DNA of 48,212 nt from an uncultured Pelagibacteraceae bacterium. GTDB taxonomy: Bacteria > Pseudomonadota > Alphaproteobacteria > Pelagibacterales > Pelagibacteraceae. Below, in pieces: positions 38,026 through 45,019 of this stretch. The notes under the pieces are model-generated. The model was given only the letters and a program-made list of their open reading frames with translations. It was not told the DNA's origin and did not search any database. The stretch lies in NCBI GenBank assembly GCA_902529785.1, contig CABZXV010000006.1, positions 1 to 48,212 on the forward strand, given 5' to 3'. Position 1 is the stretch's first letter, and every line of letters starts with the position of its first letter. The position numbers and the translations under genes were made by a program.

Positions 38026-38988
38026 TTATTCTTTAAAACTTATATAATTTTTGTTCCATATATCCATCCATTCATCTGTTACAGAGGGGTGATCTCTAGA
38101 AATGTGATGTGATAGCGAATTTACAGGCGCTAGGCACATCTCTTTCTCAAAGACTGGATGTAACGGTTTTTCAAATGGATCATTAACTTGTTCACCCACC
38201 TGACGTATATTTTTTTTATACTTATTGAATAGATCTTTTGACATCATAAATGTTAGAAGCGTTTCATACACAATTCGCCATTTATAATTTTTACCTAAAT
38301 ACAGTGAAGTTTTATAACTCGAGTCGTAATAGAATGGATAATCACTTGGACACATGAAGACATCATGTTTTATCAATGTTGAAATTCTCGAATATGCAAT
38401 CATCATCTCTTCGATACAATTTTCATTGAAAATATAATCATCTTCGATGAAAAAAATTAGATCATCTGAATTTTCTGCTTGATCACAACATTCTAGAAAA
38501 GATCCTCTATTTCCCTTAATCTTTGATGTAAAGAATTTTGTATCTATATTACTATCAATAAAAATTTGATTAATTTTATTATCAAAATTTTTGTCCGAAA
38601 TATCTGATATAAAATAAATTGATATATCAACATTATTACTTTGAGAAAATTTTAAAATAGTATTTTTTAAACTTTTAAGTGATGTTAATATAAGATCTCT
38701 TTTTGTTATGTTTGGTACAATTCTTTTCCATCTATCAGAAGAATTCCACATCATATTATCTGGTGCATATCTGTAGAAAATGTCTAATTTTTTTATTTTT
38801 CTTTCAATATTCAAATATCCATTTGATAAAATTATTGATTTTTCGTTAAACTTAAATGAGTTTCGTCCTACATTTTTGTAGTTTGGATTAACAAGATTTA
38901 ATGTTTCTCTATCTAATGCATAAACATCTAAAAGTTTTAATATGAATCTTTTAAAACTACTTATTTTTTTATATTTTCTAGGAAACAT
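38026..38988 (-). CDS. Putative GT-A type glycosyltransferase
   Basis: The 320-residue protein contains DLIFFIEDDYIFNENCIEEM near residues 173-192, an acidic DxD-like motif in a beta-strand context as in family 2-like nucleotide-sugar transferases. It is preceded by a SFLECCDQAEN helix. A late HHISRDHPS segment could complete the site. There is no signal peptide or membrane segment. The acceptor and donor sugars are unknown. It is the first gene of an accessory surface-polysaccharide region and is divergent from the GIY-YIG gene. Confidence 0.65.
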   Translation of the reverse strand: MFPRKYKKISSFKRFILKLLDVYALDRETLNLVNPNYKNVGRNSFKFNEKSIILSNGYLNIERKIKKLDIFYRYAPDNMMWNSSDRWKRIVPNITKRDLILTSLKSLKNTILKFSQSNNVDISIYFISDISDKNFDNKINQIFIDSNIDTKFFTSKIKGNRGSFLECCDQAENSDDLIFFIEDDYIFNENCIEEMMIAYSRISTLIKHDVFMCPSDYPFYYDSSYKTSLYLGKNYKWRIVYETLLTFMMSKDLFNKYKKNIRQVGEQVNDPFEKPLHPVFEKEMCLAPVNSLSHHISRDHPSVTDEWMDIWNKNYISFKE

Positions 38989-39034
38989 TAATATTTTATA
39001 TAATTATTCATATTTAAACTATATATAAGATTAC

Positions 39035-39295
39035 ATGATATATTATGTATATCTAATAATATCTAAAAAGTTAAGAAAATATAGGTCTTATGTTGGATAT
39101 ACAAAGGATATTGATAAAAGATTATATCTTCATAATAATTCAAGAGGAGCTAAATTTACAAGAGGTAATACATGGCATCTCGTATATAAAAAAAAATATA
39201 ATAATAAAAAAGAAGCTATGAAAGAAGAATACAAACTTAAAAAAAATTACCCATTAAGAAATAAATTGAAAAGTGAATTTATAGAAAAAAAATGA
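39035..39295 (+). CDS. GIY-YIG nuclease domain protein (UPF0213/YhbQ-like)
   Basis: The 86-residue protein is a minimal GIY-YIG endonuclease domain. YYVYLI at residues 3-8 is the GIY-like strand, and YVGYTKDIDKRLYLHNN at 19-35 holds the YIG-like motif and catalytic arginine. A late KEEYKLKKNYPLRNKL contains the glutamate region. Family members are small stand-alone nucleases of uncertain role. Its stop overlaps the start of a glycosyltransferase gene (ATGA), which is an odd pairing for a nuclease. Confidence 0.85.
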   Translation: MIYYVYLIISKKLRKYRSYVGYTKDIDKRLYLHNNSRGAKFTRGNTWHLVYKKKYNNKKEAMKEEYKLKKNYPLRNKLKSEFIEKK

Positions 39296-41415
39296 ATATA
39301 GCGATTTTGCTACCATATAAAGAAAATTATAGCCCAAAATATGCTGGAGCTGTATCAATTCATGTATCTAATTTATTGAATTATTCCCAATATAGATCAA
39401 ATATAAAAATATACGGAAATACAAAAAGTAATAAGTATTTAACTAAAAAATTTAAAAATATAAAAATTAAAGAAAGTGTATTTGCAAGCAGTAATAAACA
39501 ATATGTTCAAAAGTTCATTACTTTAAATTCAAAACAAAGTCCTGATTTAATTGAAATTCATAATAGACCTTCATATATTGATTTAATAAAAACAAATATA
39601 AATTCCAAAATTATTTTATATTTCCATAATGATCCTCTAAACCTGCTAGGTTCAAAAAGTGTTAAAGAGAGATTAAAACTTCTAAATATTTGCGATTTTA
39701 TTTTTTTTAACAGTAAATGGACAAAAGGTAGGTATTTTACTGAAATCGATGAAAATATATATAAGTCCAAATTTGATATCTGTTATCAATCAACAAAAAA
39801 AACAAAAATAGATTTTAAGAAAAAGAAGAATATAATTACATTTGTTGGAAAACTTAATACAGCAAAAGGATATGATCTTTTTGGTGAAGCAGTTATTAAA
39901 ATTTTAAGGAAATATCCAAATTGGAAATCAATTGTTATAGGTGATGAACCAAGAGAAAAACATAATTTTTATCATAAAAATTTGACGATACACAATTTTA
40001 AAGAAAACAGTTTTGTTTTAGAAATATTAAAGAAAACTAGTATTTTTATTGCATGTCCCAGATGGGAAGAACCTTTTGGAAGGTCTAGTTTAGAGGCATC
40101 AAGCATGGGCTGCTCAGTCATTTTATCAAAAAGTGGCGGATTACTAGAAACAACTAAACATCCATTAGTAATTAACAAGCTTAGTGCAAACTCTCTCTTT
40201 AAGACTATTGAGAATATTATATTAAATAAGTCACATAGAGAAAAATTACAGAAACTTAATTATAAGAATTTTTATTTAACTCATGAATTTGTTTCAAAAA
40301 TAATAGATAAGGTAAGACGCAATTTGACCTTAAAAACCAAAATAAATAAATTCAATATTACTAAAAATAGTAAATTAAAAATCATTCATATTACAAATTT
40401 TAATTATAGGTTCTTTGGAAGACTTCAATACAATACTGGAGTAAGAATAAATAATGGATTAATTAAACAAGGTCACAATGTTTTAAGTTTATCGGATAGA
40501 GATTTAATAAGTTACACAAAAACTTTAACAGATCCATCTGGAGAAACATACCTTAATAAACTTATAAAGAATACAATTGATAATTTTAGACCTGACATGT
40601 TAGTTCTTGGCCATGCAGATAAAGTGGACAACAATACTCTTTCTGATGCAAAAAACAAATATCCATTTATGAAAATTAGTCAATGGTTTCTTGATCCTTT
40701 ATCCAAAAAAGGTCCTGATTATGAAAAAAATAGATTAAGGGTCACTGAAAAATCAAAAATTTGTGATGCAAGTTTTATTACAACAAGTCCTGATGCACTC
40801 GATTTTAAATTGAAAAATTCTTTTTTTATTCCAAACCCTTGTGATCTGTCTTTAGATAATTTGAAAAATTACAATCGCGATAAAATATTTGATATTTTTT
40901 TCGCAATAAGTCATGGAGTACATAGAGGATTGTTAAGACCTGGCAAAACTGATGAGAGAGAAATATTTATTTCTAAACTTAAGAAATTGTGTGACGATGT
41001 TAGCTTTGATACTTATGGGATGTTTGGAAAACAACCAATATGGGGTAACGAATTTATTAAAAAGTTATCAAACGCTCGAATGGCTTTAAATCTTAGTAGA
41101 GGTAAACCAATTAAATATTACAGCAGTGACAGAATAGCTCAATTAATGGGTAATGGTTTACTAACTTTTATTCATGAAGATACCAAATATAATGATTTTT
41201 TTAAAAATGATGAAATGATATTTTATAAAAATATATCTGACCTTTCAGAAAAAATTAAAAAATACTCTAAAGATAAAAAGGAATGTTCTAAAATCGCTAA
41301 AAACGGTTATCGTAAATATCATAAATACTTTAATTCTGAAATTGTAGTTGACTTTATTATTTCAAAAACATTTGGTTTAAATAGTAAAAAAAAATATCTT
41401 TGGTCAAATGAATAA
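39292..41415 (+). CDS. Two-module glycosyltransferase (GT4-like N-terminus, second GT-B module C-terminus)
   Basis: The 707-residue protein has two GT-B-like modules. The first (about 1-345) has ITFVGKLNTAKGYDLF near residue 185 and EEPFGRSSLEASSMGCSVI near 260, the family 4 signature. The second (about 360-700) restarts with IIHITNFNYRFFGRLQYNTGVRI-type sequence and has a late YYSSDRIAQLMGNGLLTF block, like CgeB/DUF3880-type transferases. It may add two sugars in sequence; substrates are unknown. It overlaps its upstream and downstream neighbours by 4 and 1 bp, making a three-gene operon. Confidence 0.8.
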   Translation: MNIAILLPYKENYSPKYAGAVSIHVSNLLNYSQYRSNIKIYGNTKSNKYLTKKFKNIKIKESVFASSNKQYVQKFITLNSKQSPDLIEIHNRPSYIDLIKTNINSKIILYFHNDPLNLLGSKSVKERLKLLNICDFIFFNSKWTKGRYFTEIDENIYKSKFDICYQSTKKTKIDFKKKKNIITFVGKLNTAKGYDLFGEAVIKILRKYPNWKSIVIGDEPREKHNFYHKNLTIHNFKENSFVLEILKKTSIFIACPRWEEPFGRSSLEASSMGCSVILSKSGGLLETTKHPLVINKLSANSLFKTIENIILNKSHREKLQKLNYKNFYLTHEFVSKIIDKVRRNLTLKTKINKFNITKNSKLKIIHITNFNYRFFGRLQYNTGVRINNGLIKQGHNVLSLSDRDLISYTKTLTDPSGETYLNKLIKNTIDNFRPDMLVLGHADKVDNNTLSDAKNKYPFMKISQWFLDPLSKKGPDYEKNRLRVTEKSKICDASFITTSPDALDFKLKNSFFIPNPCDLSLDNLKNYNRDKIFDIFFAISHGVHRGLLRPGKTDEREIFISKLKKLCDDVSFDTYGMFGKQPIWGNEFIKKLSNARMALNLSRGKPIKYYSSDRIAQLMGNGLLTFIHEDTKYNDFFKNDEMIFYKNISDLSEKIKKYSKDKKECSKIAKNGYRKYHKYFNSEIVVDFIISKTFGLNSKKKYLWSNE

Positions 41416-42254
41416 TGTACTCAATTATAATTCCAACTTTTAATAATTTAGAATATTTAAAAATATGTCTTAATAGTATTCAAAACAATTCTACTTATGA
41501 TCATGAAGTTATAATTCATATTAATGAGGGGATAGATGGAACATTTGATTATGTGAAAAAAAATAAATATAAATATACATACAGCAAAATCAACATGGGT
41601 GTATGTGTTGCTTTTAATGAGGCAGTTAAATTATCGAAAAATAAATATATAGTTCTTGCACATGATGACATGTATTTTTGTCCTAACTGGGATACCACGT
41701 TCTCACTTGAGCTTTCTAAAATGCCACAAGACTCAGATTTTTTTCTTTCTGGCACAATGATACAACCTTTTAAATCTTATCTTTATTTAGATTGTGGTAA
41801 AAGCTATTTAGATTTTGATGAAAAAAAATTATTAAAAGAATTTGATAAACTACCTTTTTACGATTTTCAAGGATCACATTGGCAACCTTCTTTAATACCT
41901 CGTGCAACTTGGGATAAGGTAAATGGGTTTAGTGAAGAGTTTAGTCCTGGTCTTGGATCCGATCCAGATTTTAATATGAAATTGTGGAATATTGGAGTCC
42001 GTATTTTTAAGGGCTTGGGTAAATGTCGTGTTTATCATTTTTCCTCTGTTTCTTTACGTAAAAAAGCTTGGAACGATGGATCAAAAATATTTTTAAAAAA
42101 ATGGGGTATATCTATTAAATTCTTCAAAAAGCATTATTTAAAAACAAATACTAAATATAGTGGAGAGTTAAAAAAACCAATTAAGAGTTTTGAGTACTTT
42201 AAAGATTTATTTGTTTGTAAATTAAAATTAATTTATTTATTGGTTTTTAATTAA
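41415..42254 (+). CDS. Family 2 glycosyltransferase
   Basis: The 279-residue protein starts SIIIPTFNNLEYLKICLNSI, the classic GT2 N-terminal strand and loop. It has VLAHDDMYFCPNWD near residues 77-90 as the DxD-like metal site and GSDPDFNMKLW near 180 as the late acceptor-side ED-like motif. The first codon overlaps the stop of the preceding glycosyltransferase gene (TAATG). Its stop overlaps the recombinase stop on the other strand by 4 bp. The sugar is unknown. Confidence 0.88.
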   Translation: MYSIIIPTFNNLEYLKICLNSIQNNSTYDHEVIIHINEGIDGTFDYVKKNKYKYTYSKINMGVCVAFNEAVKLSKNKYIVLAHDDMYFCPNWDTTFSLELSKMPQDSDFFLSGTMIQPFKSYLYLDCGKSYLDFDEKKLLKEFDKLPFYDFQGSHWQPSLIPRATWDKVNGFSEEFSPGLGSDPDFNMKLWNIGVRIFKGLGKCRVYHFSSVSLRKKAWNDGSKIFLKKWGISIKFFKKHYLKTNTKYSGELKKPIKSFEYFKDLFVCKLKLIYLLVFN

Positions 42255-43204
42255 ATATTTATTTTATATAATGCATTATTTTTGAAAATATTTGCCTCTT
42301 TAATATATCTTCTTACCATTTGTGTTGTTTTGTGTCCTGTCATAGCCATTATGCTTCTCTCATCAGCACCTGAATCAGCAGCTACTGTTGCAAAACCCGA
42401 TCTTAAACTATGACCTGCAAAATTTTTGTTTTCGATACCTGCTAACTTTAAATACTCTTTCATTAATAAAACTACAGTTTGATCAGTCAATCTTTTATCT
42501 GTTAATGATAAACCTTTAGAAAATCTTCTAAAAATAGGTCCAGACTTAATTTTTGAAATTTCTAACCATTTTTTTAGATTTATAACAGGACAGTAAATTT
42601 CATTATCAAAGTAGGGTAGTCCTTTAATCATTCCTTCACCGAATTGATCTGTTTTTGATCTTTTTATAGTGATTTTTAGACCCTCAGTAACAAATTCTAA
42701 ATCCTCATGATCAATTGAAATAAGTTCTGTTCTTCTAAAACCACCTCCAAAGCCAATTAAGATTAATGATTTATCTCTAAGTTTTTTTATTTCTTCAGTT
42801 TTTTGTTCATTTATTACATTAATAATTAATTTTAAATGATTGATTAATATAGGTTTTTTACCTTTCTGAATGCTTCCTTTAACCCTTCTTATTCCCATTA
42901 AATTTTCAACTATGATTGGATGTTTAGTGTCTAGATAATGGCCTTTCAGCTTATGAACCATACTTATTGAAACCAATCTTCGTCTTAAAGTGCTTATTTT
43001 TGAGTTTTTAGAGAGATGGGTAAGGTACAAGGATACTATTTTCGGCTCTGTTGGTAATGAATTTAATCCATGTTTTGCACAAAAAGCTACAAAGTCTTTG
43101 AAGTCGGACTTATAAGCTCTTAGAGTATTATTTGCTTTAGAGTTTTTTAGGTTATTTAAAGTTGCCTCATGAAGCAATTTTAAGTCTGTTGTCAGTTCAT
43201 TCAT
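42251..43204 (-). CDS. Tyrosine recombinase/integrase
   Basis: The 317-residue protein has an N-terminal SAM-like DNA-binding domain (about 1-105) and a complete catalytic domain. R157 is in GFRRTEL, K184 in the beta-hairpin SKTD, H265 and R268 in HSLRSG, H291 in GHKT, and the nucleophile Y300 in RRYIKEA. This HSLRSGFATVAADSGA pattern differs from housekeeping XerC/XerD and resembles stand-alone integrases of genomic islands. A 33-bp inverted repeat with the shape of a recombinase core site lies 4 bp upstream of the start codon. It borders the glycosyltransferase island and is probably the island's mobility gene or a relic of it. Confidence 0.93.
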   Translation of the reverse strand: MNELTTDLKLLHEATLNNLKNSKANNTLRAYKSDFKDFVAFCAKHGLNSLPTEPKIVSLYLTHLSKNSKISTLRRRLVSISMVHKLKGHYLDTKHPIIVENLMGIRRVKGSIQKGKKPILINHLKLIINVINEQKTEEIKKLRDKSLILIGFGGGFRRTELISIDHEDLEFVTEGLKITIKRSKTDQFGEGMIKGLPYFDNEIYCPVINLKKWLEISKIKSGPIFRRFSKGLSLTDKRLTDQTVVLLMKEYLKLAGIENKNFAGHSLRSGFATVAADSGADERSIMAMTGHKTTQMVRRYIKEANIFKNNALYKINI

Positions 43205-43208
43205 ACAT

Positions 43209-43241
43209 TTACTATTGATAACAATTAATTATCAATAGTAA
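43209..43241. repeat. 33-bp inverted repeat (13-bp arms, 7-bp spacer) upstream of the recombinase gene
   Basis: The arms TTACTATTGATAA (43209-43221) and TTATCAATAGTAA (43229-43241) are perfect inverse copies around the asymmetric spacer CAATTAA. Tyrosine recombinase core sites have this build (loxP has 13-8-13, dif has 11-6-11). The adjacent integrase gene makes a recombination or autoregulatory site plausible. No second copy was seen in the window. Confidence 0.6.
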
Positions 43242-43289
43242 TAATATAACTCATTTTACATGTCAAGCATTTAATATAAAAGATTCTCA

Positions 43290-43454
43290 ATGCCTAAATA
43301 TGTAATTATTGGTCTTATTGTTGTAATTGGAACGTTCCTAATTATGAATTACTGGCCAAAACTAACAGAACAAATAAAAAATCGAATTTTAATGGTTATT
43401 TTTGGCATATTTTTCATAAGCATATTTGTTCTATTATTTCTATTAATGTTTTGA
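43290..43454 (+). CDS. Small hypothetical membrane protein (54 aa)
   Basis: A 54-codon ORF begins ATG at 43290 and ends TGA at 43452-43454. The product starts MPKYVIIGLIVVIGTFLIMN and has two hydrophobic helices (about 4-20 and 34-54) with a short polar link (WPKLTEQIKNR), so a small two-pass membrane protein is likely. It ends 6 bp before the DUF2938-like gene, and the two are probably co-transcribed. I know no function for it. The hydrophobic composition and tight spacing support it being real. Confidence 0.6.
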   Translation: MPKYVIIGLIVVIGTFLIMNYWPKLTEQIKNRILMVIFGIFFISIFVLLFLLMF

Positions 43455-43460
43455 GGTAAA

Positions 43461-43934
43461 TTGATCGATATTTTAAGCATTCTTGTAGCTGGTATATTTT
43501 CTTGTATAATTTTGGATATTCTAGGTTATTTACTTAAATTATTAGGTATTCCTGAGCCCTCCTGGGGAATTGTTGGTAGATGGACCTACTATATGCTTAA
43601 AAATGGAACATTTTACAATCCAAATGTAGTCCAAATGCCAAATATTAAATATGAGATCTTTTTGGGTTGGATTTTTCACTACTACGTATCAATTTGTTGG
43701 GCTTTAATTTATTATTTTTTCTTTATACAAATAGGCTTTAAAATGAGCTATTTTTCAGGCTTTATTTTTGGAGCTCTTACAACTTTAGCGCCATTATTAA
43801 TATTTCTGCCTTTTACTGGTCAAGGCATATTAGCAATGAATACGGATATACCTTTTAAAACCTCTTTTATGTTCTTGATACGTCACTCAATTTATGGAAT
43901 TGCTATGTATGAGGGGTTTAGATGGTTTAATTAA
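43461..43934 (+). CDS. DUF2938-like membrane protein
   Basis: The 157-residue protein has about four hydrophobic segments. It carries the GRWTYYMLKNGTF, LGWIFHYYVSICWALIYYF and RHSIYGIAMYEGF patterns that I associate with DUF2938. No function is established. The start is TTG at 43461; no upstream ATG is in frame. It follows the 54-aa membrane protein gene by 6 bp. Its stop lies about 30 bp before the GC-enriched structured region described next. Confidence 0.75.
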   Translation: MIDILSILVAGIFSCIILDILGYLLKLLGIPEPSWGIVGRWTYYMLKNGTFYNPNVVQMPNIKYEIFLGWIFHYYVSICWALIYYFFFIQIGFKMSYFSGFIFGALTTLAPLLIFLPFTGQGILAMNTDIPFKTSFMFLIRHSIYGIAMYEGFRWFN

Positions 43935-43965
43935 AGCTTTAGATTAAGTTATCCCCACTATTCTG

Positions 43966-44227
43966 CCCTGTTAAAAACCCGCAAAATTCAACAATAAAGT
44001 GATACATACAACCTACTCTATCTGATAATGTTTAAAATGAATTAAGAGGCAACTCTTAACTGACCATCTGGGGAAAAACCGAGAGGTTCAAGCCCAGAGG
44101 GCAGAAAGCTCTACAGAGTAGCGCTAAAATAGTAGAGTGGAAGGCATGGCGGTAGCGCATAAAACGACGTGCCAAAAACTACTGTTCTTTGTGCCTGAAA
44201 AGGTACAAGGAAACAGGGTTTTTTCTT
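43966..44227 (+). ncRNA. Candidate structured RNA of about 260 nt ending in a terminator
   Basis: Between two genes, 44041-44220 is about 47% G+C by my count (84 of 180), far above its AT-rich surroundings, and no ORF explains it. Helices seen are: CCCTGTT 43966-43972 with AACAGGG 44212-44218 (closing stem); TTAAGAG/CTCTTAA at 44042-44059 with a GCAA loop; TCTGGG/CCCAGA around AACC-GAGA-GGTT (about 44067-44098); CTCTAC 44109-44114 with GTAGAG 44132-44137, whose loop AGAGTAG 44115-44121 can pair with CTACTCT 44013-44019 (pseudoknot); and GGCA/TGCC at 44143-44173. It does not match tmRNA, RNase P, SRP or 6S motifs I know. It could be an independent RNA or a leader of the next gene. Confidence 0.6.
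44182..44226 (+). terminator. Rho-independent terminator ending the candidate RNA
   Basis: CTGTTCTTTGTGCC (44182-44195) pairs with GGTACAAGGAAACAG (44202-44216) around the loop TGAAAA. The stem is 14 bp with G-U pairs and one bulged base. It is followed by GG and a run of six T (44219-44224). The T run ends 7 nt before the ATG of the alkyltransferase-like gene. AAAAACCC at 43973-43980 could pair with GGGTTTTT at 44216-44223, and CCCTGTT at 43966 with AACAGGG. Alternative, anti-terminating pairings therefore exist. Confidence 0.75.
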
Positions 44228-44230
44228 GTT

Positions 44231-44506
44231 ATGATCCTTAAAGGCACTAAATTTCAATTAAAAGTCTGGAAATATCTTAAAAAAATACCAAAAGGTCAGA
44301 TACGGACTTATTCTGATGTAGCAAAGGCTATAAATAAACCAAAATCAGTGAGAGCTGTGGCAAATGCAATAGGAAAGAACCCATATGCCCCAAAAATACC
44401 TTGTCATAGAGTAATCAGGTCGGATGGTTCTTTGGGCGGCTATTCAGGCAAAGGTGGGATAAATACTAAGAGAAAATTACTCAAATCAGAGGGTATTTTG
44501 CTCTAG
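44231..44506 (+). CDS. Methylated-DNA-protein alkyltransferase-like domain protein (Ogt/AGT family)
   Basis: The 91-residue protein is a bare AGT DNA-binding/active-site domain. FQLKVWKYLKKIPKGQIRTYSD lies at the N-terminus, VRAVANAIGKNP is the helix-turn-helix, and IPCHRVIRSDGSLGGYSGG-like sequence holds the acceptor cysteine in PCHR. Because cysteine is kept it could repair O6-alkylguanine, unlike ATL proteins with PWHR. The N-terminal domain of full-length Ogt is missing. The ATG at 44231 follows a terminator by a few bases with no good Shine-Dalgarno in between. An in-frame TTG at 44189 lies inside that hairpin. Confidence 0.88.
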   Translation: MILKGTKFQLKVWKYLKKIPKGQIRTYSDVAKAINKPKSVRAVANAIGKNPYAPKIPCHRVIRSDGSLGGYSGKGGINTKRKLLKSEGILL

Positions 44507-45019
44507 AAATGTTAAAAATCAAAGGTTTTTGCTTATAATTCAATATTTAGTTATATTTTTTTAATATCACCTATAAGTTGCACCGTAAAACAGAAAATGT
44601 TTAAAATAGAGGGTATTTTGGGCTTTTAAATGCTATATTCTATTTTTGCAGAGCTAATTAAAATTACTCATTATTCTATCAAAAATTCTGATTTTAATAT
44701 TTAAAATAATCGCAACGAAATATCTTTGAATATTATAAGTTAGTAAAACTAACATATTTACTTACTTTTTTAGCATCTGAATTATTAAATTTAAGCTATC
44801 ATAATTATAGCTAATAAATAAGATAAATTCATTACCCCATTTGCTAAATTCTCAAAGAAATTTATTGTTTTATGAATTAAATATTAGATAATAATGATTA
44901 CTAGCAATATTATAAAAATTAAATTTATATATTTAATATATTTTACATAATAAAAAAAACAATGATAACAGTATTTTATACAAAATAATTAAAGTATTAG
45001 TTTATATTATAGGTATATA
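44507..45019. other. 513-base stretch without a recognisable gene
   Basis: This AT-rich stretch lies between the convergent alkyltransferase and EamA genes. I see no ORF of credible composition. It contains AAAAATC/GGTTTTT (about 44513-44529), a weak terminator candidate just after the alkyltransferase gene. It has small hairpins with GTTAG/CTAAC (about 44738-44755) and AGCTAT/ATAGCT (about 44790-44815). A second copy of the 13-mer AGAGGGTATTTTG lies at 44608-44620 (first copy 44488-44500, inside the alkyltransferase gene). It may be decayed gene sequence or simply intergenic. Confidence 0.5.

Noticed and set aside
38985..42275. ATTTTATATAAT at both ends of the glycosyltransferase region as direct repeats
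   Set aside because: It is low-complexity AT sequence; copies like this are common throughout the window.
43945..43960. TTATCCCCA resembling a DnaA box near 43950
   Set aside because: Single copy with one mismatch to TTATCCACA, no cluster, and no origin-type gene context.
43981..44100. Possible tmRNA, RNase P, SRP or 6S RNA gene
   Set aside because: None of the conserved core motifs are present: no GGGGNNGACNTGG-type tmRNA start, no GAGGAAAGTCCGG for RNase P, no GGTCAGG...GGAAGGAAGCAG for SRP. The apparent GAGGTTCAAGCCC is not a valid T-arm because its stem mismatches.
44189..44506. Longer reading of the alkyltransferase ORF from TTG at 44189
   Set aside because: The extra 14 residues (CLKRYKETGFFLV) are encoded by the terminator hairpin and T run and match no family N-terminus. 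The ATG at 44231 fits.
44028..44607. AATGTTTAAAAT repeated at about 44027 and 44596 as attachment sites flanking the RNA and alkyltransferase gene
   Set aside because: It is a 12-mer of almost only A and T in AT-rich DNA, so chance matches are expected. No element ends are visible beside it.
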